NCBI GenBank assembly: GCA_020746105.1
Contig: CM036618.1
Coordinates: 18,335,001 to 18,399,000 of the forward strand
Source: Trogon surrucura
Taxonomy: Eukaryota; Chordata; Aves; Trogoniformes; Trogonidae
Length of the DNA: 64,000 nucleotides
Reading direction: 5' to 3'
In this document: piece after piece, positions 47,612 to 58,959 of the stretch
Layout: each line of letters opens with the position of its first letter
Numbering within the stretch: the first letter of the stretch is position 1
Program-made: the position numbers and the translations under genes
Notes under the pieces: generated by a model
Seen by the model: the letters and a program-made list of their open reading frames with translations, nothing else
What the model was told of the DNA's origin: nothing
Databases searched by the model: none

Positions 47612-47926
47612 TAGAATCATAGAATAGTTTTCAGCTGGAAGAGACCTTGAAGTCCAGCCTTTGTCCCAGGCCTATCAACCTACTAAATTATGTTCCCCAG
47701 TGCAACATCCACCATCTCTTAAACACCTCCAGGGACAGTGACTCAACCACCTCCCTGGGCAGCCTGTTCCAATGGCTGACAACCCCTCCAGTATAGAAAT
47801 TCTTCCTAATATCTAACCTGAACCTCCCGTGGTGCAATTTAATTCCATTTCCCCTCGTCCTATCACTCTCCATGAGGGAGAACAGACCAACCCCCGCCTG
47901 TCTACAACCTTCCTTCAGGTAGTTAG
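47612..47926 (-). mobile_element. CR1 LINE 3' fragment, antisense
   Basis: The minus strand reads [20 protein letters not shown], then [18 protein letters not shown]. Tail at 'aatcatagaatagttttcag'. Carries stop and frame changes. Confidence 0.9.
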
Positions 47927-48164
47927 ATCTTTGGGGGTTTTTTAACAAGACAACCACAGGCTCTGTGGCATCAGACACCCCAAATTTCTAGCTCTAAGTG
48001 ATATATTTAATATTAAAAATTGTCACTTTTGAAAAGAGATTTGGGATATGTATCTCAGAGGTAGGTTTCTATCCCAGCTACCTCTGTGTGTACGTGTGTG
48101 TCTGTGATCCTGATTACTGTCAAAGTATAACAAAAGACTCACAGATCAGGGAGATATTTCAACA

Positions 48165-49143
48165 ATCACTGTCATGGGTGAAACAGAGTCAACTTGGGGA
48201 AATTAGTTCAAGCAGATTGGAGTAGGATAATAAGAAATAAAAACAAATCCTAAAACACTTTTCTTCTACTCCTTCCTTCTTCCTGGACTCAACTTCATTA
48301 CCAGTTACTCTCCCTCTTCCCCCTGAGTGCAGGGGGACATGAAATGGGGGTTGTGATCAAATGAGATGTTTTCTCTGCTACGTTCTTCCCTGCCTCCAGC
48401 ATAGGTTCCTTCTCATGGGAGACAGTCCTCCACAAGTTTGTCCAGTGTGAGTCCTTCCCACAGGCTGCAGTTCTTCACAAACTGCTCAAGCATCAGTCCC
48501 TTCCATGGGGTGCAGAGGTGCAGTCCTTCAGGAACAGACTGCTGCAGTGTGGGTCCCCTGCAGGGTCACAAGTCCCGCTGGCAAACCTGCTCCAGCGTGG
48601 GCTTCTCTCTCTATGGGTCCACAGGTCCTTCCAAGGACCTGCCCCACTGCAAGCTTCCCACAGGGTCATGTCCTCCTTTAGGCATCCACCTTATCTGATG
48701 CGGGGCCCTCCGAGGGGTGCAGGTGGACATCTACACCCCTGTCACGTCTATGGGCTGCAGGGAGACAGCCTACCTCACCATGGTCTTCACCACAAGCCAG
48801 AGAGGAATCTGCTCTGGTGCTTGGAGCACATTTTCCGTCTCCTTCTTCACTGGCCTTGGTGTCTGCAGAGTTGTTTCTCTCACATTATTCTCCCTTCTCT
48901 CTCTGGCTGCAATTGCAGTTGCTGTTGCACAGGTTTCCCCCCCCTTCTTAAATATGTTCTCCCAGAGGTGCTGCCACCATCGCCGATGGACTTGGCCTTG
49001 GCCAGCAGTGGGTCTGTCTTGCACCAGCTGGCATTGGCTCCATCGGACCTAGGGGAGTTTTCTAGTAGTTTCTCACAAAAGCCACCCCTGCAGCTTCCAC
49101 AATCCCCACACTACCAAAGCCCTGCTACACAAACCCAATACAT
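48165..49143 (+). mobile_element. Avian ERV LTR (family A, copy 2), 5'-truncated
   Basis: It aligns with the 7576-8411 copy through repeated 'ctgctccag/catgggctgca' phrases and 'catggtcttcaccac'. It then continues with the 3' part that copy lacks, 'ttaaatatgttctcccagag' to 'acacaaacccaatacat', ending near a CA. The first ~150 bp of the LTR is missing. An AATAAA lies at 48236-48241. No viral genes are present, and the open frame at 48518-49213 is an LTR artefact. Confidence 0.8.
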
Positions 49144-49539
49144 CTGTAAAAAACAGCACTATCGGAAATGCACAACAAAATCAAATATTTCTCTTTCTGG
49201 TGAGGAACAGTAGCTGCTGCAAGCATGGATAAATAGTAGTGAATATGCATAAATAATCAAGTGTTAATATTTCTGAGATTCTTTTGGCCTTGAATTGCTT
49301 AGGAGACATGGCGGATTGAAATCATTTAAACACAATTTTCCTTTAGTTAATCATTTTAGCTGTTCCCCAGTGTTCTAGTGTATATGTAACTTTATTTATC
49401 TTATGAAAAGCTGCCAGTACTACTTATTTAGTAATATAAAGGGAATAATGGAATGGTAACCTGCAGATCTCACGTATGTTGCTTGCTGGGGGGATTACGA
49501 GCATCTTCTGAGAAGGAAACAAACATGTTGGTTTGTGTT

Positions 49540-49685
49540 ACATTTCAATGTAGAGTAAGAAGACAGAAAAGGTGGTAAACAGAAACAAGAAAGATAAGAT
49601 GGGTGCATATAAGAGCAGGAAAAGGTGAGGGAGAGGAGAGAAGAAAAACAAAAGGTGAGAGAGAAAAGGGTGGCCCAAGAGGATA
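49540..49685 (+). repeat. Purine-rich low-complexity tract
   Basis: About 145 bases made mostly of A and G (for example 'ggtgagggagaggagagaag'). Low complexity, without other features. Confidence 0.7.
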
Positions 49686-50693
49686 TATCTGTTTGATTAA
49701 GCCATTCTGTTCTAAATCTTAAATTTATTTGGTGTTTGAATCCACACGTTAATTTTCCTGCTTACATGTAGCTTGTTAAAATTATGCAATTGAGTTTAGT
49801 TGTTTGGTTGTTTTAACAGTGTTTTCTATTAGAAGGTAGGTTTTGAAAGAGCTTCAGTTTCACTATTGCCCCAAATAAGACATAATACATGAACAGCCTC
49901 CCAAATTGCCGTCTCTTGTGCACTGCGAAGTTTGAGCAGGGTTCCTAAAGTACTTACCGTGATTAAGTCAATACCTCAGCTCCAATACACTGGACATCGT
50001 ATGTCTTTTATTTGATGACAGTGAGCAGCCCATTACATGCATGACACCAAATCTTATTTTTGGCCACAGTCTACTCCTTCACTTGGTTCACCTCTGTGCT
50101 AGACCTTGGTTCTAACGTTTTGATAGATGGCCTAATGTCCTGTGCCTGTGGCGTTCTCTGCGTGCATGCTCAAAGAGAGCAGAGGTGGGGGCAAAGAGGA
50201 ATATGTGTGCCCAAGAACTGATTTTTCTGAAATCGTCTGTATGCAATGGAATTTTGCCAGCTTATATTGAAGTATGTAGATGGGGAACTTTTTTAAATGT
50301 TCTTGAGAGTTATTCAGCGTTCAGGATGAAGTCTTGCTATCTTTCTAGTTTAAAATACTAATTTGGTATACAAAAAAAAAATGTAGTAGAAAAGCCCATC
50401 TTGACATACAAATTCAGTTGTTACATACTCAAAAGATTTAGCCTCAAATGCAGTGGATAAAATGATTGTTTTGTGGAAATCTTCCATTATGGATACCAAC
50501 GATAAGAATACTTCATAAGTTTAGTGAGTGTGTGCGTGATTGCATATATATGATTATAGTAAGCACATTTAAGTTATAGCATTGACAATTGCAGTTATGT
50601 AATCTATTAACAGCAATATAAAATCATTTAAGCACATGCTTGATGCTTTATTTAACTTAAAAATGTTAGTAAAAGTAAAAAAAAATTTTAACT

Positions 50694-50735
50694 GTTCTCT
50701 CTCTCTCTTTTCTGTCTTTTTTTTTTTTCCCCCAG
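50694..50735 (+). promoter_or_regulatory. Extended CU-rich tract and acceptor of last exon
   Basis: A ~40-nt uninterrupted C/U-rich tract (tctctctctctc, then ctgtc, then a long T run, then ccccc) ends in AG. The repeated UCUC/CUCUCU elements match the preferred motif of PTB-family splicing repressors. This is the strongest such tract among the acceptors here. Confidence 0.6.
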
Positions 50736-52007
50736 TCACAAACTCGTAGAACTCCAAGTCTCTCAAGTCTTAACTCTCAAGATTCTAGTATTGAAATATC
50801 AAAGCTTACTGACAAGGTGCAGGCAGAATACAGAGATGCATATAGAGAGTACATTGCTCAGATGTCACAGTTAGAAGGAGGTGCCAATTCTACTACAGTG
50901 AGCGGGAGGTCCTCCCCTCATAGCTCAAGTGCTTTCTATATGGGGCAGAGTACATCAGGGGGTTCCTTGCATTCCAGCTCAGAGCAGGAAAAAGGAAAAG
51001 ATGGTGAACAGAAACAAGATGATGGAAGAAAGTCCTTCTTGCTGAAGAGGAATGATGTTGAGTACAGTACTTCAGGTGTTTCTACTAATGATGCATCTCC
51101 TTTGGATCCTATTACTGAAGAAGATGAGAAGTCTGATCAGTCTGGTTCTAAGCTTCTCCCAGGAAAGAAGTCTTCAGAAAGAACAAGTATTTTCCAGGCT
51201 GCAGATTTAAAGCTTAAGGGAGTTACGCTTCGGTATCAGAAGCTTCCAAGTGATGAAGATGAGTCGGGAACTGAGGAATCAGATAATACTCCACTTCTTA
51301 AGGAGGGTAAAGATAAGAAAACAGATGGCAAAATAGAGAAGCAGCCCAAATCTCCAGAACATGGATCTGAACCTATTAGAACCTTCATCAAAGCAAAGGA
51401 GTATTTGACAGATGCCCTTTTGGATAAAAAAGATTCATCTGACTCTGGTGTAAGATCCAATGAAAGTTCCCCGAATCATTCCCTCCATAATGAATCATCC
51501 ACAGATGATTCACAGCTTGAAAAGGCAAATCTCATTGAGCTTGAAGATGACAGTCACAGCGGAAAGAGAGGAATTCCACACAGCCTTAGTGGCCTTCAGG
51601 ATCCATCTGTGGTTCGCATGTCTATTTGCTCAGAAGATAAGAAGAGCCCTTCTGAAAGCAGCTTGATAGCAAGTAGCCCAGAAGAGAACTGGCCAGCTTG
51701 CCAAAAAGTCTATAATTTAAATAGAACCCCTAGTACAGTCACCTTAAATAACAACAGTGCTCCAAACAATCGAGCGAATCAAAATTTTGAAGAAATACAA
51801 GGTATCAGAGATACGCCTCAAATTATCCTGCACCCTGGCTCAGGTTCTAATCCAACTGCGGTTCAGAATGAGAACCTGAAGAGCGCCACTCAGAAGCGGA
51901 GCCAGCATTCAAGTTATTCCAGACTTTCAAAAGATTCCTCAGAGCTCCACACTGTTACGGCCTCAGAAGGGGCTGGTTTTGGAGAAGAAAGAGAGAGTAT
52001 CCTGTAA
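50736..52007 (+). CDS. KIDINS220: KIDINS220 terminal coding exon w14: serine/acidic tail with PDZ ligand
   Basis: 1,272 nt including the TAA stop (52005-52007), 423 residues. It begins SQTRRTPSLSSLNSQDSSIE and continues with a coiled-coil-like ISKLTDKVQAEYRDAYREYI. The latter falls about where the kinesin light chain-interacting motif of mammalian KIDINS220 is reported. Serine- and acid-rich stretches follow (PLDPITEEDEKSDQSGSK, KLPSDEDESGTEESDNTPLL, ELEDDSHSGKRGIPHSLSGL). The C-terminus is GFGEERESIL, whose last residues fit a class I PDZ ligand (S-x-L). Conservation with mammals is high across the whole exon and the frame is intact. Confidence 0.97.
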   Translation, partial: SQTRRTPSLSSLNSQDSSIEISKLTDKVQAEYRDAYREYIAQMSQLEGGANSTTVSGRSSPHSSSAFYMGQSTSGGSLHSSSEQEKGKDGEQKQDDGRKSFLLKRNDVEYSTSGVSTNDASPLDPITEEDEKSDQSGSKLLPGKKSSERTSIFQAADLKLKGVTLRYQKLPSDEDESGTEESDNTPLLKEGKDKKTDGKIEKQPKSPEHGSEPIRTFIKAKEYLTDALLDKKDSSDSGVRSNESSPNHSLHNESSTDDSQLEKANLIELEDDSHSGKRGIPHSLSGLQDPSVVRMSICSEDKKSPSESSLIASSPEENWPACQKVYNLNRTPSTVTLNNNSAPNNRANQNFEEIQGIRDTPQIILHPGSGSNPTAVQNENLKSATQKRSQHSSYSRLSKDSSELHTVTASEGAGFGEERESIL

Positions 52008-53095
52008 AAAGCAGGCAGGTTAAAGCAAAGTATGCCCATGAATTATAGCTTGCTTCAAATTATTTGTCGGTGTGTGGTTGCATTAAGCTCTGTAGTTTAA
52101 GCTTTTGGTCTTATAATAGAAGGTAACAGAACATCTAGATTAATTTCAGTCATTTTCTTTGGAGAGAAAAAATAATTTTTACAAGAAGCAAATTACTTCA
52201 GACCTTCCCCGCGTACAAAAGCGCAGTACTTGTCAGCATGGAAAATCGATTTTTTAAGACACTGTGCTAAGGTTTGGTCTGGGGCAGATGTCACAGAAGT
52301 AAGCATGGTTTAATTATTAAAATTACGATGTGATTTTTACTTTTCTACTGAGGTATGTATTACTTAGCCCTTTTAAACATTCCAGTTAAGTCTGCGTACT
52401 TGCAAGTAAAGTTAAGACTTTGCCATTTGCTGTAAGAGATACCACAAGCTTCAGTATCACAACCTGTGTCAACTTTATCAAACTTTGCGTTAATTAGTGA
52501 ATTGATGTGTGCAACATATATTACATATGTTGAAATTTGAGTGTTAAGATACCTGTTTGGCTGTATGTATGCTTTTACTCTCTGTATGTTCAGTAATTGC
52601 TGTTGACTTTGTGAACTTCGGGTACAGTGGTGATAAGGATTGTAAGAAACATTGTCTTGATGTGTTGTGGAATTGGCAGTTATTTATAATACCTTATCAT
52701 TGATTTAGTGGATCCATTATTTATTATAGGTACGTGATTTTACAGTCACTGGTCTAAATAGATGCAACCACCTGAGCTACATTATAATGTTATAAGGATA
52801 AAGTATGAACGTGATGTCTCAACTTATGGGATATTTGTTGCTGTGCGTGACCTTTCCTTGGTGCAGTGTTTATCATTTGGTTATGGAAAGTAAGGTGTTT
52901 ACCCTTTTAAAAATAATGGAATTGCAACAGAGCCGTATGCCAACTTCTTTATTTCTCAAGTACAGCATTTCAAGATCTTTATGTCATCTAAGTAGTGTAC
53001 CTGAATGTTATTGTAGCAAATACTTGTACTCTCCAGTGAAATCTGCATGGTTTTGAGGAAGAATTGCTCAAACTAAACTCTGATAGTAGAGAGAA

Positions 53096-53101
53096 AATAA
53101 A
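53096..53101 (+). terminator. Polyadenylation signal, proximal
   Basis: AATAAA with a GT-rich downstream element (gttgggtttgtgtcc, about 53118-53132). This is the best candidate for the main KIDINS220 poly(A) site. Confidence 0.65.
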
Positions 53102-53234
53102 AAAAGTAAATTGGCATGTTGGGTTTGTGTCCAGATTTCTATTTATTGCCTTATTTTGTTTCTTCACTAGATAAAAATGTTACATCCATGTTGTTTTTGT
53201 TAGAGTACTTCATGGATTTAATTAAAATGAATGC

Positions 53235-53240
53235 AATAAA
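53235..53240 (+). terminator. Polyadenylation signal, distal
   Basis: A second AATAAA 139 nt downstream. No clear GT-rich element follows, so it is weaker support for an alternative end. Confidence 0.4.
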
Positions 53241-56200
53241 ACAATTAATACAATACTTAAAATATAAAAATAACCCTTCATAAATGGAACCGCTAAAGCA
53301 GGCGTTTCTTGAAGAGGTGTGGCCACCTCCCTCTAGCCCAAAGCAGCAGCCCTGCTGGTTGTGGCAGTTGCCATGTGCTGGTAGCTTGGTGTGATTATTT
53401 TTTTTTTCTTTTCAGCGGCGTCCACTGACAAGACAAGGGGCAATGGGTGGAAGCTGGAACACAGGAGGTTCCATAAAAATATGAGGAAAAACTTTTTTAC
53501 TGTGAGGGTGACAGAGCGCTGGCACAGGCTGCCCAGGGAGGTTGTGGAATCTCCTTCTCTTGAGACATTCAAAACCCGCCTGGACGCGTTCCTGTGCGCT
53601 CTGCTGTAGGTGATCCTGCTCCGGCAGGGGGGTTGGACTAGATGATCTTTTGAGGTCCCTTCCAACCTCTAACATTCTGTGATTCTGTGATCTCCAAGCA
53701 GATGCCTCCAGCAGGACTGTGTGGTCGTGGCGTTTGTTATCCAAATCACGAAGATGCTTTTCTATGCCAGGGGTCAAAAGAGAAAAACTGGCTGTATCTA
53801 GGCTCTTAAATTTTTTCATTCTACAGATGTCTCGTACTTACAGGACTGGAGACGTGGTCTGTATTTGGATTTAGTTAAATCGGTGCCTTATTTGATTCAA
53901 TTCAGATTTACTCATCATCGTGTTACACAAGTGCTAGAAACTTGTGCACACACGTCTTTATCTGTTAGAAGATAATTGGTTCACCAGAAATTGTCCCAAC
54001 ACAAAATAAGAAGCCCCTACAGACTGTGGAGCTTCATAACATTTTGTTGAATCTTTGGGAAGTTTTTTGGTTTAGATTCTTTCTTTCTGTCTTTCTGTCT
54101 TGTATATCATTCTGCTTTCAGAAATTTCTGGGATGTAGAAGCTTTTTACAGAAAGATAATTAGAAGTATCATTTTGTGAGAGAGGACGAGAAGTGTCACC
54201 TTCATTTACAGAGGTTCACAGTGTTGATGAAAGATAACAATTATTTTAGATAATTTTGTCTGTTAAAGTCCTCATATAATCCAAATGGATGAATTTTAAA
54301 TTTTTACATGGTTTTGAGATCTTCCTGAAAGTTTTATTCCTCAAGGCTTCATAAAACACCAAAATTAGGATTAAATACATAGTTGAGTGGAAAACAGTGA
54401 TTCTGTCTTATACTCATTAATACCAATGTAGTTGCTTACCATTACTAAGAAACAAGAGTTGCAAGCACAGTACAGTGCTTTATGTAATACTCTCTCTGGA
54501 TGTGTAGATCCATTGGTACCTAAAATAATTGCAGTTTCAAACGGTGGTTCAGTCCTTCTTCCTTCCACTGTTTTAACTGCATTATACAGTAATACGTGTT
54601 GTAGCGTATGTAGATATGTTCATGGGCTTGTTATTTAATGCCTTCCTAGCAAAGTTGGTTGCCAATTCAAGGACAGCGTGCTACAAAAGCTTTGTTAGTA
54701 GGACAGCAAATGTAACTGACACTTAGAATTTACTTGAATAAGATTAGCTAGACAGAGTGTGTTTTTCTTCTCCATTTAAGCATCTTTTTAATTTTTTATA
54801 CAGGTATTCATAAGCAAACAGAAGAAAGGGTAGTACTTCAATAAAGAGAGAAGAAAAGAGAGAGAGAAATGGAGTCCTTAATACAGCACAGTAGTAAGAA
54901 GTGTCTTTTAGTATATAGTAGATATGTTTGTTAGTTACTATACATATTTAATGATTTTTTCATATGTAGAATACAAAATAGCATTTGCAAGAATTAAAAA
55001 TACACTGCAGTTTCATAGCTGAACTTCCTTATTCTCTACCACAGTTGCTATGGTTACTAGATTGCTTAGTTTCTTGCACAATTCTTGGAGTTAAGAAACC
55101 ATTAACAATTTCCAGTGTTGAAATGTTAAACGTTAGCTCTGTGACTTGTGAGAATCGTGGAACCCAGAGCACAGTTTGGCTTGTCCTCTTGCTCTGATGC
55201 CTGGTTATGTTTTGCGTGGAAGGGTGAAAGTAAATTGGTTTTGAAAGGAAGAGTTGGATGCAAGTAACCTTCTAGGATTTATGTGACACTCTTAAGGCTA
55301 TTTGCCAGCTTTTCCCTGGGTTGCAGCTTATGAGGAAGGAGGAGAGGGAAATTTGAACGTCCCACTTGTAAAACTTGCAACAAAATAAAAATCTAGTGAA
55401 ATTCTGGAAGTTTCCCATTTTGTGCCTGTCGTGATCAGCCTGGAGTATCTGCTTATCCTCTATGACTCTGCCTGTGCAGCAGGATGTGTGTGTGGTGTTG
55501 GCTTGCTTAAGTTTTCAACTGTTAATGTTTTTTGTTTCTTTTTATTTTTTTATGATCTTTAGGAAACTTTCCTGGGATATGCTTAACGTGGGTTTATACA
55601 GTATGCTGGTTTCTCTGATGGCCTGGAGTTCAGCTGTTCACTTTTCTGTCCACAGAATCCCTGAAGCCTGTTTTGTAACTTCGCAACTATTGTGGCCCTC
55701 ATGGTAAAAATATGGCAAGTTCTTTGGAAGGCCGCAAGACACAGGCAGAAGATCCCAATAGTATCTGTTATCCATACCCCAGGATGTTGTATGCTGTGGC
55801 CTTTAATGCTAAATAGTTTTATCATCTGTGACAGATTTATTTAAGTTTCTAAAGGCATTACTAAGAAATTGCCAAAGAGAGTAATATCTGGGTATTTGAG
55901 GTCTCTCAACTGAAAGCAACAGCTGTAGTGAAATAGAAGTGTTAATACCTAGTAGTAAGTTTTCAGACACATGAGAGAAATGTAACATGCAAATTGGTGT
56001 AAGATGAAGCCTGTTGTTAGGATTTTGGTCTTTCCTGTGTCAAATAACAGCTGTAGTGGGCAGAAGTTGGAGCAAAATTGAAATTCCAGTTAGGCAGGGA
56101 GGTCTGGAAAGACTGTGCGAACCTTATGCCTTGTTTTGTCGGCGTTGTGCATTATGTTTTCTAGCTTTCGGTTATGTTGATTAAGGCTTATTTAATCAGT

Positions 56201-56549
56201 ATAAGGGTGGTGTAGGGATAATTTTACTTAGAATCTTTCTTTATGGGCATACAAAGCAGTTTCGTGAGTTTGATGTGTTACAGGTTTCTGAATTTCAACA
56301 AAAAGGAGAAAAAAATAGGGAAGGGGTTGCTCAAAAATGTCAACAATGCAAAGTATAAATAACATCAAACCATGTTTCCAACAGAACTAGAATTTTCTGA
56401 ATACTACCACATGGAGACCTATCAAACCATTAAAAAGATTATTTTCATTATTTAACATCGAGATAACTTTTTCATTAAAGATATCTTATGCAAGCTGAGT
56501 ATGCAGTATCTCTGCCCTTTGGTTGAGAAATAGGAGGTTATAGGAGCAT
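53241..56549. other. Intergenic DNA downstream of KIDINS220
   Basis: About 3.3 kb with one CR1 (53411-53690). The open frames at 54.4-55.8 kb are short and have no recognisable domain. No promoter-like CpG-rich segment, tRNA or other gene seen. Confidence 0.75.
53411..53690 (+). mobile_element. CR1 LINE 3' fragment, sense
   Basis: Reads [20 protein letters not shown], then [20 protein letters not shown] and [16 protein letters not shown]. It ends with 'attctgtgattctgtgatct', and its tail is of the same subfamily as 42370-42606 and 43996-44428. Confidence 0.93.
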
Positions 56550-56848
56550 AAAATCATAGAATGATTTGTGTTGGAAGGGACCTCAAAGATCATCTAGTTC
56601 CAACCCCCCTGCCACAGCAGGAGCACCTCCCGCTAGATCCAGCCTGGCCTTGAACACCTCCAGGGATGGAGCATGCACAGCCTCCCTGGGCAACCTGTTC
56701 CAGTGCCTCACCACCCTCAGGGTAAAGAACTTCTTCCTCTTGTCTAAACGTACAGCTCTTGCAGCTTCCACCCATTACCCTATCACTACAGGCCCTTGTA
56801 TACAGTCCTTCCCCAGCCTTCTTGTAACGCCTCCTTCAGGTACTTCAG
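56550..56848 (-). mobile_element. CR1 LINE 3' fragment, antisense
   Basis: The minus strand reads [20 protein letters not shown], then [18 protein letters not shown]. Compared with other copies, the tail lacks part of the 'tagaccaggttgctcaaag' region, a small internal deletion near 56635. Confidence 0.92.
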
Positions 56849-58679
56849 AGCAATTTAAAGCTGATGAAAAGCTGAGGGTTTTTTCCTGCACTGTTTCTTG
56901 GTTTATTGCATATGATTACTTTGTTAAAGTTTTCACTTGCAATTTTCTAATATGGGTGTGCCTTCATTGCAGCTTAGCACAGCTTCTGGCAGTGTAATTT
57001 AGTTATTTTATGGTAAAATATAAGATTAATGATAGAGGGCGTTTTCTTTTATTGATCTTTGAGTCTAACATTTGTATTTTCATTTGTGGGTCTCGCTCCT
57101 GTGATGGACTTACTGTTTTAGTTAAGTTTTGTTTTAGAAATCTGTGCCCTGTCTTCCAGAAAGACGCAGAGCTACACGGTTTTTAGCAGTGTTTTCTCAG
57201 TCGTGACTGTAGTTCCTTAATAAGACTGATACTCATAACACAAAATGTTTGAGCCTGAAAAAGCATTTAAAAATGTTCTTTTTTTCCCCAAAGCATGTTT
57301 TGTTATGGTAGTGACACTGGATAAATTCCTGAAAGAAATGCATTTGGCCAATTTCCTTCTCTTAGTTTGTGTTAGGATCCACCTTCTTCTGAAGTGGAAG
57401 GGAAAAAAACCCTTAGAATATTTTAGAAGATGATGATCTTTTGGAGGAAAAAAACAGGTGAGAGTTTATGTGAGATTTCATGTAACGAAAGGTTGTTAGT
57501 GTCTGTATCTTTTAAAGATGAGGTTCTTGTAAAAGAGCATACTTTTCCTTACGTGAATTCTTAGTGTTGCCACTTAGTATGGTGTACGGGGTTTTTTCAT
57601 GTTCTGAATCTCCTTTCTGAGCACTGATATCGCATTCCTCGTTGCTTCTTACAGAAGTCACCTGCATTCCAGAATTACCTTTGTAAGTAAACCACAGTGT
57701 CTGTATATGGTTACTTGAGTACAATGTGTTTATTGTTTATGGAAGAGAAGGGGGAGGAGAGGAATAATAGTGATCCATTATAAGATTTTGTGTCTGGGAT
57801 TTCTCATGATAGAAAACAAAAGAGCAAAGTTTGAATGGTTTGTGTGTCCCTGGAACCTAGAAATAAAAACACAGACATAAAATACAGACTGTGGGGAACA
57901 GTAAAACTAAAGTGGAAATTTAGTGATGCCTTACTGCCTTTCCTCACTAATTAAACTACAGGGAAGCAATCAGCAGAGATTTAACTTTTTTGTTGTTTTT
58001 AATATTTCTCTATTCTAAAATATTGTGATGGTTTGTGCTTGGCTAAAGGCAGTACATGTTCTTGAATTTGTTTATATATCACACACCTGGAAATCTTTTT
58101 GACTTTGTCATAGTACTTTTGAAAGGCAGCAAAATTTTGCTAGCCTCATCTTGGACACCAGAAAAATCCTCAGCAATTGTAGAATACAGAATTATATGTA
58201 TTTTCTAGGAGAGTCACCTAATGAGTCCTGGGCTTTCATCTGCCAGACAGATTGGACTTTTGTTAATATCAGAGGCCCCCTTTATTTTCATTTAAACTAT
58301 GAGAAGTCCTAAAATCTAATCTGAAGATCACTGTTACGTTAGCTTTCTGTCATCACTCAGGACTTTTGTTTTCCATCCTCTTTTTGTTTCCTGTTTGACT
58401 GTAAACCTTGCAGCCTGTTTGTGGCCCTCTCCTTTTGGCAAAAACTTAAGAGTCTAACTTTGAAACTCTTTGGCATGCTACTTATTTGACACTAAGTATA
58501 TTTACTTTCCCTTGTTCTTACTGGACATGCTTACATCCTGTCTTGCCACCACTCACCATATTCAGTGCATGAGGATGTTGTGTGGAATACTTGGAACTGT
58601 TGCAGTTCTGCCTCACCACCTGACTGGTGGCTGAGGCTTTGGTTGCTGACAGTGTAACTTGCCTTCTCTTCAGCTTTTT
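56849..58679. other. Intergenic DNA, unassigned
   Basis: 1.8 kb of AT-rich DNA with short open frames only (for example 57245-57433). I recognise no gene or repeat family. Confidence 0.7.
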
Positions 58680-58834
58680 CATCATAAAATGGTTTGGGTT
58701 GGAAGGGACCTCAAAGATCCTCTAGTTCCAAGTCCTTTGCCATGGGCAGGGACACCTCCCACTAGACCAGGTTGCTCAAAGCCTCATCCAGCCTGGCCTT
58801 GAACACTTCCAGGGAGGGGGCTTCCACAGCTTCA
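58680..58834 (-). mobile_element. CR1 LINE 3' tail, antisense
   Basis: 155 bp of CR1 3' end on the minus strand, from 'aaatggtttgggttggaagg' to 'agggggcttccacagcttc'. It is followed by a short (TGG)n run and a T run. Confidence 0.9.
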
Positions 58835-58836
58835 TC

Positions 58837-58862
58837 GTGGTGGTGGTGGTGGTTTTTTTTTC
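58837..58862 (+). repeat. (TGG)n and T-run low complexity
   Basis: Five to six TGG units followed by a T tract, directly after the CR1 tail and before the larger sense CR1. Confidence 0.85.
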
Positions 58863-58959
58863 TTGGAATGGAATTTTTGACTGGTGGGGTTTTTTAACCT
58901 AGGAAGGTTTTAAAACCTAGTTAGGGTCTAGGTTCTGCAGTCAGTTTTTCTGTCATGAG

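Larger units (their letters stand above)
47217..50735 (+). other. KIDINS220 last intron (w13-w14)
   Basis: 3.5-kb intron containing an antisense CR1 (47612-47926), a sense LTR (48165-49143) and a purine-rich tract (49540-49685). The remaining 49.7-50.7 kb is AT-rich with nothing assigned. It ends in a long CU-rich tract. Confidence 0.85.
1..53240 (+). other. KIDINS220: KIDINS220 (ARMS) gene, 3' half
   Basis: KIDINS220 is a multipass membrane scaffold that links Trk, p75, ephrin and other receptors to downstream signalling, and it is a protein kinase D substrate. Fourteen exons in the window join with consistent phases into a ~1,136-residue C-terminal part. This fits a family length of about 1,770 residues if roughly 635 residues lie upstream. 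The product order is two membrane helices, the second half of the KAP NTPase domain, a proline-rich segment, a SAM-like domain, and a serine-rich tail with C-terminal ESIL. The tail is highly similar to the mammalian protein as I remember it. The ankyrin repeats and Walker A are outside the window. I found no exon in 1-2424. Confidence 0.96.
52008..53240 (+). other. KIDINS220: KIDINS220 3' UTR
   Basis: AT-rich sequence after the stop with no repeat insertion until 53.4 kb. Two AATAAA hexamers mark plausible ends: 53096-53101, followed by a GT-rich stretch, and 53235-53240. The 3' UTR would be about 1.1 or 1.25 kb. The open frame at 52805-53056 lacks any recognisable similarity. Confidence 0.75.

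Noticed and set aside
48518-49213. 231-codon open frame as a gene
   Set aside because: It is the longest intronic frame, but it lies entirely in the LTR copy, is low in complexity (rich in S, L, P, H) and has no counterpart frame conserved in the other copy.
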